Below are positions 1-10,680 of a stretch of DNA of 47,316 nucleotides, in pieces. Each line of letters begins with the position of its first letter. Position 1 is the stretch's first letter. The notes beneath the pieces were generated by a model, which made no database searches, was not told the origin of the DNA, and was given only the letters and a program-made list of their open reading frames with translations. The DNA is from an uncultured Chloroflexota bacterium (GTDB lineage Bacteria > Chloroflexota > UBA11872 > UBA12225): contig CADCTC010000172.1 in the NCBI GenBank assembly GCA_902805635.1, forward strand, positions 1-47,316. The letters run 5' to 3'. The translations under genes and the position numbers were made by a program.

Positions 1-105
1 CCAGAAAACCCGACCGCGGAGCAGGCGCCGGCCGCCGCCTGACGCTTCTTCCCGCGCTACGCCGCCCCCCTCCCCGCCTCAAGGGAGGTTAAATCATGAG
101 CTAAG
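1..105. repeat. Left copy of an inverted repeat shared by both window ends
   Basis: Every base of this stretch is the reverse complement of 47205-47309. Identity stops at position 106, one base into the adjacent insertion sequence. The left side is cut by the window edge, so the full repeat length is unknown. It contains the self-complementary core CCTCaaggGAGG and several GC-rich inverted segments. It has no gene of its own here. The most likely reading is a dispersed repeat at which a contig assembly ended. Confidence 0.95.
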
Positions 106-122
106 AGTGCCTAACAGAAGTC
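105..122 (+). repeat. IS terminal inverted repeat, transposase 3' side
   Basis: Reads GAGTGCCTAACAGAAGTC. It matches the reverse complement of 961-978 at 16 of 18 positions. A TAA target duplication precedes it. Confidence 0.9.
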
Positions 123-935
123 ACGGTTGTGCTTGGAGGAGGCGCCAGCAGATGAGGGCGCAGCCGAGGGAGAGGAAGGCCTGGTGGATGTCGGCGCGCC
201 GTTCGTAACGCACGAGCAGGCGGCGGTGTCGGTGCAGCCAGGCGATGGTGCGCTCGACGACCCAGCGGTGCCGCCCCAGTCGGTCAGAGGACTCCACACG
301 CGGGCGGGCGATGCGCGGGGTGATGTGCCGGCGCTGGAGGGCGGCGCGGTTGGCGCGGGAGCTGTACGCCTTGTCCGCGTGCAGCTTGGCTGGGCGCTTG
401 CGCGGGCGGCCCGGTCGCCCCGCCGGTCCGTGGACGGGGCGCACCGCGTCCACCAGCCGGATGAGCACGGTGCCCTCGTTCACGTTCGCGGCCGTGGAGA
501 AGACCGCCAGCGGCGCGCCGCGACGCTCCACGACCAGGTGGTGGTGCGCCCCCGGCTTCGCCCGGTCCGTCGGATTCGGGCCGGTGTCCTGGCCCCCCTT
601 TTTGCCGGCACCCGCGCCGCGTCGGCGCTGGCCCGGCTCCAGTCGATCCGGTCCGCCTGCCCCAGTCGGTCCAACAGCACCCGGTGCAGCCGGTCCCACA
701 CCCCCGCCGCCTGCCAGTCCCGCAGGCGCCGCCAGCACGTCATCCCGCTGCCCCACCCCAGCTCTGCCGGCAGGTACTCCCACGGCAGCCCGGTCTTGAG
801 CACGAAGATGATGCCCGTCAGGCACCCCCGGTCCGGCACTCGCGGCCGTCCTACCTTCCGCTTGTCCGTCCGTGGGGGCGGCAGCAGCGGTTCGACCACC
901 GCCCATAACTCGTCACTCACCAGTGGCGCGGCCAT
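121..935 (-). CDS. IS5-family (IS427-like) DDE transposase, two frames joined by -1 frameshifting
   Basis: The upstream frame starts at ATG 935 and holds the N-terminal DNA-binding part (LSDELWAVVEPLLP-like helix region, GRPRVPDRGCLTGIIF). The downstream frame, read leftwards to the stop at 121, holds the catalytic core: LHADKAY carries the second Asp, and RWVVERTIAWL with HRRLLVRYER carries the Glu and the Y-R-E-type signature. The frames join at 593-603, where the minus strand reads A5G6. A -1 slip there changes VPAKRGA into VPAKKGGQDTGPNPTDR, the usual sequence of this family at that point. The fused product is about 270 residues, normal for the group. Each frame alone lacks half the enzyme, so expression should depend on the shift. 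This could also be a pseudogene, but the slip at exactly the family's usual position argues against that. Confidence 0.9.
593..603 (-). other. Programmed -1 frameshift site of the transposase
   Basis: The minus strand reads AAAAAGGGGGG. Slipping back one base after GCA-AAA continues as AAG-GGG-GGC-CAG and restores the conserved KKGGQDTGPNP segment. This is the heptamer class used by many IS427-group elements. Confidence 0.8.
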
Positions 936-960
936 GCCTCCTCAAGGGCACGACCCGGAC

Positions 961-978
961 CACTTCTGTTAGGCGCTC
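961..978 (-). repeat. IS terminal inverted repeat, transposase 5' side
   Basis: The reverse complement reads GAGCGCCTAACAGAAGTG, pairing with 105-122. It is followed by the second TAA copy at 979-981. Confidence 0.9.
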
Positions 979-1026
979 TAAGGGGGAATCGGGTCGCCCT
1001 CGGATCTGGCTACCTGACTTGATGAG

Positions 1027-2862
1027 TCAGGGTGCCACATTGTCTCCATCCCAGATGCGTCTTAGCTCTTCGGACGTGCGCAGGAGGTCCGGTAGGACGC
1101 CCTGGGCTTCGACGCGGCCGTCTTTGAGGACCAGGATGTGGTCCGCGCGCTCCAGTGCGGGGCGGCGGTGGGAAACGAGGATGCAGGTCTGTTCCGGCAG
1201 AGCGAGGAGCCGGTCCCAGAGGAAACGCTCGGTGTCCACGTCCAACGCGCTGGAAAGGTCATCACCGACGAGCAGCTCCGGCCGGCGCACAAGCATGCGC
1301 GCGGCCGCCGCGCGCTGCACCTGGCCGCCGGAGAGGCGCACACCGCGTGGCCCCACAGGCGTGTCCAGGCCACGCTCGAGCTGCGCCACGTCTTGGCCCA
1401 GCACCGCTACGTCCAGCGCGCGCTGCAGTGCTGGCTCGGAAACGGGCAGCCCCAAGAGCACGTTGTCGCGCAGCGTGCCGCTGAAGAGGCGCGGCGTCTG
1501 CGGCGTGTAGGCGGCGCGTGGCGGCACGAAGAAGTCCGCCGGGCGCTGTACCAGCTCGTCGTTCCAGCGGATCTCGCCGCGCTCGGCGGGCAGCAGGCCG
1601 AGCAGGACGCGTAGCAGGGTGGTCTTGCCGGAACCGATCCGGCCGGTAATGGCGACGCACGATCCGCGTGTGATCCGCAGGTCGATGTCCTGGACGCCGC
1701 GGCCGGAGGAGGGGTAGCGGTAGGTCAGTCCGCGAGCGTCCAGGAGCGTGAGCCGATCCGCATCCATCCGCTGGGGCGCCGGTACCGGCCGTGACGGAGC
1801 GCGCAGCGGCACCGGGAGCGGGTCAGCCAGGGAACGCGGGTCCTGTCCCGGCAGCAGGGCCGCCAGACGCTCGAAGGCAACGCCGGCCAGGCGGTAGCGG
1901 GGGAGCGTGCGGCCAAGCGACTCAACGAAGTAGGTGACCCAATAGAGATAGGTGGAGAAGAGCGCGAAGTCTCCCACGGTGAAGCGGCCGGCGCGCATGG
2001 CGCCCGCGCCGAGCAGCAGGATGACGCCGGTGCCCACGCCGACGGCATTGGACGCGACCGCCTCCAACAGGCGCGTGGCGAGAGCGTCGCGCAGCATGGC
2101 GCGACGGCGCGATTCGCTCAGGCGTTGGAAGTGCGCGATGACGCGCTGCTCGGCGCCGGCAAGCTGCACCGCGTCCACCGCGCCGAAGACCTCGCCCAGC
2201 AGTCCCGCGGCGCCGCCGGTAGCTTCGCGGCTGGCGCGGCGGTAGCGGGCGAGCCGCTGGAAGCCGGTCTGTGCAATGACGATCACGGCAACCAGCGGCA
2301 CGAACACGAAGAGGGTCATCTGGAGATCGGTGCGCGCCATGATCCACAGCGCGGCGACCACGAAGACGGCGGCGGTGAGCACTTCGTACGCCTGGGTGGC
2401 CACCACCTCGGCCTGGGCGGCGTCGTCGCGGAAGCGGTTGGCCACGGCGCCGGCCGGCTCGTCAATGGTATGCGCGCCGGGGCGGCGGAAGATGCCGGTC
2501 AGCAGGTTGCGACGCATGTGTGCGTTCACGGCGAAGCGCAGCGCGACGTCGGCCATCACGGCACTCACCTTGGTGACGGTGCGGACCAGCGGCACCAAGA
2601 GCGTGAGCACAACCGCCGTCCAGGCGCCGATCCTCGCGTGCTCGTGACCTGAGACGGCGTCGAAGAAGGCCCGGTTGACGATACCCGGAACGAGATCGAG
2701 CAGCCCGATAGCCAGCGCCAGGACGGCTGCTGCGACGAACAGGCGCGGGTGATGGCGGATGAGCCGCCAGCCGAACCACCGGACCGGTGGCAGCGCCGGC
2801 GTCGGCCGTGTGGCGGGTGAAGAAAGGGGCGTTAAGGTGGCGGGACTGCTTACAGCGGTCAT
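1027..2862 (-). CDS. ABC exporter subunit with degenerate nucleotide-binding site (TM287/LmrC-type)
   Basis: A 611-residue half-transporter: six membrane helices in about residues 30-330, then a nucleotide-binding domain. Visible motifs are Walker A GRIGSGKTT (407-415), signature LSGGQ (510-514), Walker B ending LLVGDD (530-535) and the switch His in LVSHR (565). The residue after the Walker B Asp, normally the catalytic Glu, is Asp535. That is the mark of the degenerate half in heterodimeric exporters such as TM287/288 or BmrCD. The partner gene lies immediately upstream and overlaps by four bases (ATGA, 2859-2862), so translation is probably coupled and the products pair. The likely role is ATP-driven export of lipids, peptides or drugs; the substrate cannot be read from sequence. 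Confidence 0.93.
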   Translation of the reverse strand: MTAVSSPATLTPLSSPATRPTPALPPVRWFGWRLIRHHPRLFVAAAVLALAIGLLDLVPGIVNRAFFDAVSGHEHARIGAWTAVVLTLLVPLVRTVTKVSAVMADVALRFAVNAHMRRNLLTGIFRRPGAHTIDEPAGAVANRFRDDAAQAEVVATQAYEVLTAAVFVVAALWIMARTDLQMTLFVFVPLVAVIVIAQTGFQRLARYRRASREATGGAAGLLGEVFGAVDAVQLAGAEQRVIAHFQRLSESRRRAMLRDALATRLLEAVASNAVGVGTGVILLLGAGAMRAGRFTVGDFALFSTYLYWVTYFVESLGRTLPRYRLAGVAFERLAALLPGQDPRSLADPLPVPLRAPSRPVPAPQRMDADRLTLLDARGLTYRYPSSGRGVQDIDLRITRGSCVAITGRIGSGKTTLLRVLLGLLPAERGEIRWNDELVQRPADFFVPPRAAYTPQTPRLFSGTLRDNVLLGLPVSEPALQRALDVAVLGQDVAQLERGLDTPVGPRGVRLSGGQVQRAAAARMLVRRPELLVGDDLSSALDVDTERFLWDRLLALPEQTCILVSHRRPALERADHILVLKDGRVEAQGVLPDLLRTSEELRRIWDGDNVAP

Positions 2863-4697
2863 GAGAGGAGCTCCGTTCCGGGGGCGGGCTGGTTGCCTGC
2901 GTGCAGCAAGGCGGCGAGGCGCGACGTGGGATCGGCGGCGAGGGCGGCGCGGGGACCATGCTCGACGATGCGGCCGCTCTCCAGCACCAGGACGTACTCG
3001 GCGCGTCGCAGCGTTGCCAGGCGGTGGGCGATGACCACCGCGGTGCGGCCGTGGAGCAGCCGGTCTACTGCGCCTTCGATCAGGCGCTCGGTCAGCGGGT
3101 CGAGCCGGGACGACGCTTCGTCCAGGATGACCAGGCCGGGATCCTTGAGGAAGACGCGCACGAAGGCGAGCAGCTGGGCCTGTCCACCGGAGAGGCCACT
3201 ACCCGATGGGCCAAGCTGAGTGTTCAGGCCGCCCGGCAGGGCTTGGAGCCATGCGGTGAGGCCGAGGGTGTCGATGGCGTCCAGCAGGCGCGCGTCGGGT
3301 ACCGCGTGGTCGAACAAAGTCAGGTTGTCTCGCACCGATGCCTGGAACAGCTGCACCTCCTGGGTGACCACGCCGATTCGCTCACGCAGATCGGTAATCG
3401 CCACGTCGCGTACGTCTGTGCCGCCGACCCGCACGCTGCCGGCCGTGGCGTCGTAGGCGCGAACCAGCAGACGGGCCAGGGTGGATTTGCCGCTGCCGGT
3501 CCTGCCAAGCACGCCCAAAGTCCGCCCGGGATTCAGGTGCAGCGAGACCCCATCGAGCGCGAGGGGAGACGAAAGATGTGAGAGCGGGGCCGGAAGCGCG
3601 ACCCCACCTCCTTTCGTCTGGCGTCCCCCGTCCGGTTGCGGGTAGGCGAAAGTGACCCGATTCAACTCGACCGACAGCGCTCCGGTGGGGAGCCCGGTGC
3701 GAAGGCGCGTTGCGGGATGCTGCTCGATGCGCGAGCGGGTGGCGAGCAACTGCTCGATGCGGCCGATGGCGGCGCCTGCCTGCTGGAGGTTCTGGATCTG
3801 CGCCTGGATCTGTCCCACCGGGCGGCTGAGCAGCACGACGTAGCGGTAGAGCAGAAAGACGGTGCCAGCGCTGATGACGCCGCCGCGCAGGAGTGAATAC
3901 CCAAGGCCGAGGGCCACGGCCTCGGCGGCGGCGAAGAGGCTCAGCGCCACCATCCAGACCACTTGCTCCGCCATGACGGCGCGCAGTGTGAGCGGCAGCC
4001 AGGCCCGCACGTGCTCGTCGAAGCGACGCTCGACGTACGGCACGGCGCCGTTCGCGCGCAGGTCTTCGGCGCCAGTGAGGTGCTCGGCGATGAACCCGTA
4101 AAAGAGCGCCTGAGCTTGCTGCACGGCCGCCCAGATGGGCTGTGCCCGGGCGTACAGGCGCAGCATAGCCAGCAGGACCACCAGTGCAAAGCCGCCGGCG
4201 GCTGCGCCCACCAGCCAGCTCTCACGGGTGAGGAGCACCAGCACGCCCACCAGCAGGAGGGCGTTGCCCAGTACGTGGACCACAAGCCGGGAGAAGAAGG
4301 TAGCCAGCACCGTGACGTCGCCGTCGATACGCTCGATCAGCTCGCCGGGAGTGTGGGCGTGGTGGAAGGAGGCGTCCAGGCGCAAGCAGTGCAGCGCCAC
4401 GTCGGCGCGCAGCGCGTTGGTGGCTGCCCAGCCGGTGCTCTCGGCGACGTAGCCGTCCAGCACGCCGACCAGCTGCGCCGCCACGGCGACGGCGATGAAG
4501 AGCAGCGCGGCGCCCACAAGGGTGTCGGTCTCGCCGCCGGCCAGGGCAGTATCGATAAACGCGCGCTGGATCTGCGGACCAGCCAGCTGCAGGGTGATAG
4601 CGATGCCCAGCAGGAGTCCCATCAGGAGCACCTGCGGCCAGCGCGGCCAGAGATAGTGGGAGAGCAAGCGCCAGTTGCGGCGCAGGGGAAGGTTCAT
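2859..4697 (-). CDS. ABC exporter subunit with consensus nucleotide-binding site
   Basis: A 612-residue fused membrane and ATPase protein from ATG 4697. An in-frame start at 4811 exists, but the added 38 residues are Pro/Arg-rich and unlike a transporter N-terminus, and a GAGGA ribosome site stands 8 nt before 4697. Six membrane helices begin after the basic LPLRRNWRL segment. The ATPase domain shows Walker A GRTGSGKST, Q-loop TQEVQLF, signature LSGGQ, Walker B LVILDEASSRLD with the catalytic Glu present, and switch His in VIAHRL. It forms the canonical half of the heterodimer with the downstream gene. A 366-bp region lies upstream, so the promoter of the pair should be there. Confidence 0.93.
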   Translation of the reverse strand: MNLPLRRNWRLLSHYLWPRWPQVLLMGLLLGIAITLQLAGPQIQRAFIDTALAGGETDTLVGAALLFIAVAVAAQLVGVLDGYVAESTGWAATNALRADVALHCLRLDASFHHAHTPGELIERIDGDVTVLATFFSRLVVHVLGNALLLVGVLVLLTRESWLVGAAAGGFALVVLLAMLRLYARAQPIWAAVQQAQALFYGFIAEHLTGAEDLRANGAVPYVERRFDEHVRAWLPLTLRAVMAEQVVWMVALSLFAAAEAVALGLGYSLLRGGVISAGTVFLLYRYVVLLSRPVGQIQAQIQNLQQAGAAIGRIEQLLATRSRIEQHPATRLRTGLPTGALSVELNRVTFAYPQPDGGRQTKGGGVALPAPLSHLSSPLALDGVSLHLNPGRTLGVLGRTGSGKSTLARLLVRAYDATAGSVRVGGTDVRDVAITDLRERIGVVTQEVQLFQASVRDNLTLFDHAVPDARLLDAIDTLGLTAWLQALPGGLNTQLGPSGSGLSGGQAQLLAFVRVFLKDPGLVILDEASSRLDPLTERLIEGAVDRLLHGRTAVVIAHRLATLRRAEYVLVLESGRIVEHGPRAALAADPTSRLAALLHAGNQPAPGTELLS

Positions 4698-5063
4698 GAC
4701 GCGTGTCCTCGAGCGGAGGAGTGGACCCCGGCCCGCGCCTGGGGAACAGGCTGGCAAGCAGACAGGCAGGAACTTCCTGCGAGCTGCCGGAACGGAACGG
4801 GGTAAAGACAACGGCCGCGGGGCGTGGAGCGCCCTGGACCCGCTTGTTACACGCGCACTGCGCTAGTGCAACTTATCCGCAGGAAGGCACGCTCTACTGA
4901 TCCGCCGCCGAACCAGGACCGCAAACGCGAGGGAGCGTGCGCTGTGACATCGTCAAGAGGAAGGCTCGGACCACCCGAGCCGCAGCCCATTGTGCCATGC
5001 TACCGGTGGCAGATGCCGGCATGCCGACCGAAAAACCGGAGGCAATGGCTGGAGAGTTTCCGG
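4698..5063. other. Intergenic region between the LLM oxidoreductase and the ABC exporter genes
   Basis: No convincing gene. It holds a terminator-like hairpin (4963-4981, minus strand), a second small hairpin GCACT-gcgct-AGTGC near 4855-4869, and the ribosome-binding site of the exporter pair. A TTGACG hexamer on the minus strand follows the hairpin, but I could not pair it with a good -10 box. Confidence 0.6.
4963..4981 (-). terminator. Candidate intrinsic terminator of the LLM oxidoreductase gene
   Basis: On the minus strand, a perfect 7-bp stem GGCTCGG / CCGAGCC with loop GTGGT is followed by the pyrimidine run TTCCTCTT. It stands about 80-100 nt past the stop codon at 5064. The T-run is interrupted, so efficiency is uncertain. 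Confidence 0.5.
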
Positions 5064-6011
5064 CTACCCCTGGAAGCGGGGGATGACCTGCTCTGAGATG
5101 CGACGCCAGTTGTCCAGGTGGACGCCGCCTTGAGAGCCCACGATGAAGTAGGTGATCCCGGCGTCGACGTACTCGCGCAGTTTAGCTTCGATCTGCTCCG
5201 GAGTGCCGGCGATGGGCGGACGGCCGCCGCCGCGGCCCCCAGCGGCCTGGGCAGGGACGGACGACGGATCACCGACCCAGATGGCGACGTTGGTGGACTT
5301 GGCGATGCTGGCCGGGTCTCGCTTGTACTCGCGCGCGTAGTCGTCGATGAGGGCGATCTTGCGCTTGAGGGTGTCCAGGTCGCCGAAGCCGTGCCAGATG
5401 TCGGCGTGGCGGGCGACGACGCGTAGGGTGAGCTGCTCGCCACCGCCGCCGATGAGAATGGGCGGGCGCGGGCGCTGCACGGGCTGCGGGTTGAGGAAGA
5501 GGTCGTACGCCTGGACGTACTTGCCCTCGTAGGTGACCTTCTTAGTTGGGTCGCCGCTCCACAGGCGCTTGGCCAGCACCAGCGTCTCGCGCAGCATGCC
5601 GATGCGCTCCTTGGGAGTTGAGAAGGGCAGGTTGAAGGCGCGGAACTCGCGCTCGGCCCAGCCGGCGCCGATCCCGAAGTCAAAGCGGCCGTCCGAGATG
5701 ACATCGATCTGCGTGGCCAGCTTGATCTGCATGGCCGGGTTGCGGTAGGCGGCGCCGCTGACCAGCGCGCCGATACGAATGCGTTTGGTCAGGGCGGCGA
5801 AGGCGGCCAGGGTGGTGTAGCACTCGTGGCACGAGCCGTCGGGATCGCCGCCGATGGGCATGAGATGGTCGAACGACCAGAAGGTTTCGAACGCCATTTC
5901 GTCGGCGGCGAGCAGCGCGGTCTTGTAGTCGTCCCAGCCGATGTGCTGGTTGGAGAGCGCGACCGAGAAGCGGACTCCGGTCTTTGCTGTCTGGGCTGGC
6001 TGTGTCGCCAC
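5064..6011 (-). CDS. LLM-class F420- or FMN-dependent oxidoreductase
   Basis: A 315-residue protein of the luciferase-like monooxygenase superfamily (TIM barrel). Recognisable segments are WSFDHLMP near residue 48, IRIGALVSGAAYRNPA near 80, the DVISDGRFDFGIGAGW block near 105, and PPILIGGGGEQ near 185. This arrangement resembles the F420-dependent branch common in Actinobacteria and Chloroflexota. The substrate is unknown. The GTG start at 6011 is preceded by AAGGA 9 nt upstream. It diverges from the VOC gene across a 71-bp gap, so the two may share a regulatory region. A Gly/Arg-rich insertion (AAGGRGGGRPP, about 255-265) is unusual but keeps the frame. Confidence 0.85.
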   Translation of the reverse strand: MATQPAQTAKTGVRFSVALSNQHIGWDDYKTALLAADEMAFETFWSFDHLMPIGGDPDGSCHECYTTLAAFAALTKRIRIGALVSGAAYRNPAMQIKLATQIDVISDGRFDFGIGAGWAEREFRAFNLPFSTPKERIGMLRETLVLAKRLWSGDPTKKVTYEGKYVQAYDLFLNPQPVQRPRPPILIGGGGEQLTLRVVARHADIWHGFGDLDTLKRKIALIDDYAREYKRDPASIAKSTNVAIWVGDPSSVPAQAAGGRGGGRPPIAGTPEQIEAKLREYVDAGITYFIVGSQGGVHLDNWRRISEQVIPRFQG

Positions 6012-6082
6012 GGTATGGTCCTTCCTATTGAGCCTACTCAGCTAGGGTACAGTAGCGCACCAGAGAGGGAGCCCCGTAGACC

Positions 6083-6480
6083 ATGATCCGTTCCATCGAG
6101 CACATCGCCATCGCTGCGAAAGACACCGCAGGGCTGGCGCGCTGGTATGTGGAGACGCTGGGCATGCGTGTGGTGGTGGATGGCGGACCCAAGGGCATCT
6201 GGTTCGTCGGGCCGCCGGAAGGGGAGGCGCTGGTGGAGATCGTGCCGGCGAACGAGTCGCCGCGCGCCGAGCACACGCGCGACGACGCCGGGCTCCGTCA
6301 CCTGGCGTTCACGGTGATCGATTTCGATGCCGTGTGCAACGCGCTCAAGGCGAAGGGAGTGCGCTTCGTGGGGAACATGTCCGGCACGCCTGGATCGTCC
6401 ACCGAGCGCCGCTTGGCGTTCTTCCTGGACGGCGAGGACAACATCCTGCAGCTGGTCCAGCGCCCGCAGCCGCTGGGAAG

Positions 6481-6484
<4 letters not shown>
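6083..6484 (+). CDS. VOC-family metalloprotein (glyoxalase/bleomycin-resistance fold)
   Basis: A 133-residue single-domain protein with the paired beta-alpha-beta-beta-beta modules of the vicinal oxygen chelate fold. Candidate metal ligands are His in IEHIAI (residue 7), Glu in ALVEIV, His in LRHLAF, and Gln or Asp in the ILQLVQR end region. Members include lactoylglutathione lyase-like isomerases, dioxygenases and drug-binding proteins, and sequence alone does not choose among them. The last four bases (CTAG, 6481-6484) are shared with the convergent recQ stop. Confidence 0.8.
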
Positions 6485-8451
<1,967 letters not shown>

Positions 8452-8606
8452 TGCTTCCCTATCATCCTGCACGCGGCCGCGCGGCGCCACTGCGGCGAAC
8501 ATATGTACAAGTGTACTGCGCCGCCAGGCGCCGTGCACCACTCTGGGCCTGTTGATCTACCGGTACACGCGGGGGCCTCACGCATGCGACATGCGAGCGA
8601 GCAGGG

Positions 8607-9716
8607 CTACGTAGCCATCACGGGCTTCTCGCGCTCGTGCTCTGGGATGGTAGGGTCAGGACCCGGCAGGCCGTTGAAGCGCCGCGCTGCGGAGATGCCC
8701 CAGCCAGTTAGCTTCTCGAAGAGCGGGGACTGCATACGCTCCTGGATCTCCAGGCCACGGTCCTGCCGGAACGTGCCGGCCATGCCGTCGCCTGGCGCGT
8801 CCGGCAGCAGCCGGTTCACCAGTCCCAGCAGGTCGGCGGTGAGGCCGGGGAACAGCCCATTGAAGCGCGCCGCCAGCGTTGCCGGTATGCCAAGGGTGCG
8901 CTCGGCATCGCCGCGCTTGAGCGCCCGCACGATCTGCTTTGCCGCGCGCTCGGCGTCCATGGAGAAGGGCGGCAGCGTGCCCATTGGGCCGAACAGCGCG
9001 AACTCGCGCTCGTCGCCGTCCTTGAAGTAGGCGTTGAGGTGCGAGCCGGTGCGCATCAATCCGGGGCAGATGGTGGTGACGGTGATGCCGTAGCGGGCCA
9101 GCTCGGCGCGCAGCCCCTGCGAGAAGCCGGTAGCGGCGAATTTGGCGCTGCCGTAGGGCACCAGGTGGGGGATGGCCACTTTGCCGCCAATGGACGTGAC
9201 GTTCAGGATGCGCCCGGCGCGGCGCTCCAGCATCTGGGGCAACACCGCCAGCGTGGGATAGACGGTGCCCCAGAACATGATGGCCATGGCGGTCTGGAAG
9301 TCCGCCACCGTCTGGCGGCGGATAGAGCCGGACTGGATGATGCCGGCATTATTGACCAGCACGTCGATCCGCCCGAAGCGCGCGGTCACGTCGGCGACCA
9401 GCTGCTGCACTTGCGCCTCGTCGGCCACGTCGCAGGGGAAGGCAAACACGCGCTCGGCGGCAGGGTCCAGCTCCTGCCGGGCGCGCTCGAGCTCGGCGGC
9501 ATCGCGTGCGCAGATGGCGACGGTGCAGCCCTCCTTGAGCAGCTCGCGCGCGACGATGAAGCCTAGCCCGCGCGAGCCGCCGGTGACGAGCGCCACGTGC
9601 CCACTCAGGTCCGCTTCGCGCAGCCAGTGCACGCCTTGCCACGCCACTATCCCGGCCGCAAGCCCGGCGACCAGCGCCGTCTCGCCGTCGATCTTCTTCG
9701 AGAACATAGTGGCCAT
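8607..9716 (-). CDS. Short-chain dehydrogenase/reductase with N-terminal membrane segment
   Basis: A 369-residue SDR. A short hydrophobic stretch (ETALVAGLAAGIVAWQGVHWL, about 12-32) precedes the Rossmann fold and may anchor it to the membrane. The cofactor motif TGGSRGLG is near residue 45, CDVAD near 90 and NNAG near 121. The catalytic Ser is in VTSIGG and the Tyr/Lys pair in PYGSAK. The C-terminal 100 residues after the catalytic core (FNGLFPGLTADLLGLVNRLLP) are longer than in typical 250-residue SDRs. The substrate is unknown. No clear ribosome site precedes the ATG at 9716; a second ATG at 9707 is equally possible. Confidence 0.88.
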   Translation of the reverse strand: MATMFSKKIDGETALVAGLAAGIVAWQGVHWLREADLSGHVALVTGGSRGLGFIVARELLKEGCTVAICARDAAELERARQELDPAAERVFAFPCDVADEAQVQQLVADVTARFGRIDVLVNNAGIIQSGSIRRQTVADFQTAMAIMFWGTVYPTLAVLPQMLERRAGRILNVTSIGGKVAIPHLVPYGSAKFAATGFSQGLRAELARYGITVTTICPGLMRTGSHLNAYFKDGDEREFALFGPMGTLPPFSMDAERAAKQIVRALKRGDAERTLGIPATLAARFNGLFPGLTADLLGLVNRLLPDAPGDGMAGTFRQDRGLEIQERMQSPLFEKLTGWGISAARRFNGLPGPDPTIPEHEREKPVMAT

Positions 9717-9814
9717 ACGGCAAGGGTTGGGCCACTTGCCAGCTGGGCGCCGGGGCAGCAGAGGCAGGCGAGAGCAGCAGGGTGGCAGACTTCGTGCTGC
9801 ATGGGGAGCACGCC

Positions 9815-10594
9815 ATGAAAGCCATCATCCTTGCGGCCGGGTACGCCACCCGCCTGCGGCCGCTGACCGAGACACGCGCCAAGCCGCTGCTGCCGCTGGC
9901 CGGCCGACCGCTGATCGACTACGTGTACGACAAGATCGAGGAAGTGCCTGAGGTCGATCAGCTGCACGTAGTGACCAACGCGCGCTTCGCGGAGGGTTTC
10001 CGGCAATGGGCGGGGGCGCACCGGGGGCGCCTGACTCCCGTGATCCACGACGACGGCACCACCACCAACGAGAACCGGCTGGGCGCCATCGGCGACATCC
10101 AGTTCACGGTGGAGCATGGCGGGCTGGCGGGGGACGATTTGCTCATCGTGGCGGGGGACAACCTGTTCGACTTCAGCCTGGCGGAGTACGCCGGCTTCTG
10201 GCGCTCCAAAGGGGACGGCAGCTGCATCGCTCTCTACGAGTGCCCGGACCCGCGCTTGGTGTCGCAGTACAGCGTGGTGGAGCTGGGGCCCAACGACCGA
10301 GTGGTCTCCTTCACCGAGAAGCCACCCGAGCCGAAGAGCAACCTGGTAGGGATCGCGACGTACCTGTACCGTGCGGCGCACGCGGCGCTGATCCCGACGT
10401 ATATACAGGAGGGCAACTCGCCCGACGCGCCGGGCAACCTGGTGGCCTGGCTGCACAAGCGTGCGCCGGTGTACGGCTACCGCTTCAGCGGCGACTGGGT
10501 GGACATTGGGGACAAGACGCAGCTGCTGGAGGCGGACAACAAGCTGCGCACCCGCGCGGGCATGCCCCAACGCAGCGAGTACACAGTGGAGTGA
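9815..10594 (+). CDS. Sugar-1-phosphate nucleotidyltransferase (RmlA/GalU-like)
   Basis: A 259-residue single-domain nucleotidyltransferase. The signature is MKAIILAAGYATRLRPLT with the downstream Lys in TRAKPLLPLAGRP. A metal-binding Asp lies in VAGDNLFDF, and FTEKP and SGDWVDIGD segments follow. It makes an NDP-sugar from NTP and a sugar 1-phosphate, presumably for envelope polysaccharide. It lacks the left-handed beta-helix acyltransferase domain of GlmU. ATG 9815 is chosen because GGGGAG precedes it by 6 nt and the family begins exactly there; an in-frame start at 9782 adds 11 unrelated residues. Nucleotide (dTTP or UTP) and sugar specificity are not readable. Confidence 0.9.
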   Translation: MKAIILAAGYATRLRPLTETRAKPLLPLAGRPLIDYVYDKIEEVPEVDQLHVVTNARFAEGFRQWAGAHRGRLTPVIHDDGTTTNENRLGAIGDIQFTVEHGGLAGDDLLIVAGDNLFDFSLAEYAGFWRSKGDGSCIALYECPDPRLVSQYSVVELGPNDRVVSFTEKPPEPKSNLVGIATYLYRAAHAALIPTYIQEGNSPDAPGNLVAWLHKRAPVYGYRFSGDWVDIGDKTQLLEADNKLRTRAGMPQRSEYTVE

Positions 10595-10655
10595 CGACCG
10601 GAGACCCTAGGGACTGCCGGAAGAGCATGCGCGCTGGGGGCTGTGGTGATTCAAC

Positions 10656-10680
10656 GCGCAGTTTGGCGCAGTTTGGCGCA
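10656..10680. repeat. Short tandem duplication in an intergenic region
   Basis: GTTTGGCGCA occurs twice in succession (10661-10670, 10671-10680), preceded by a further GCGCA. It lies in the 227-bp gap before the cupin gene. That gap is more AT-rich than its surroundings (10680-10750) and may hold the cupin promoter; I could not define a -35/-10 pair. Confidence 0.6.

Larger units (their letters stand above)
105..978 (-). mobile_element. IS5-family insertion sequence, IS427-like group
   Basis: An 874-bp element bounded by imperfect 18-bp terminal inverted repeats (105-122 and 961-978; 16 of 18 positions match, the outer end reading GAG-GCCTAACAGAAGT with one variable base). It is flanked on each side by TAA (102-104 and 979-981), which fits the short TNA target duplications known for the IS427 group. 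The single transposase gene runs leftwards in two frames joined by a slippery run. Both ends, the target duplication and the catalytic motifs look intact, so the element may still be active. It inserted at the inner border of the left terminal repeat. Confidence 0.93.

Noticed and set aside
127..972. Long plus-strand open frame (281 codons) across the insertion sequence
   Set aside because: It is the reverse of the transposase frames, has Arg/Ala/Gly-rich composition without any motif, and has no ribosome site.
1014..1030. 6-bp hairpin CTGACT/AGTCAG at the end of the ABC exporter operon
   Set aside because: It overlaps the stop codon and has no T-run; too weak to call a terminator.
3963..4805. 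280-codon plus-strand frame opposite the ABC exporter
   Set aside because: The minus strand encodes an unmistakable transporter here; the plus frame is composition-driven.
9647..10570. 307-codon minus-strand frame opposite the nucleotidyltransferase
   Set aside because: It overlaps a clear nucleotidyltransferase and the start of the SDR gene and shows no recognisable domain.
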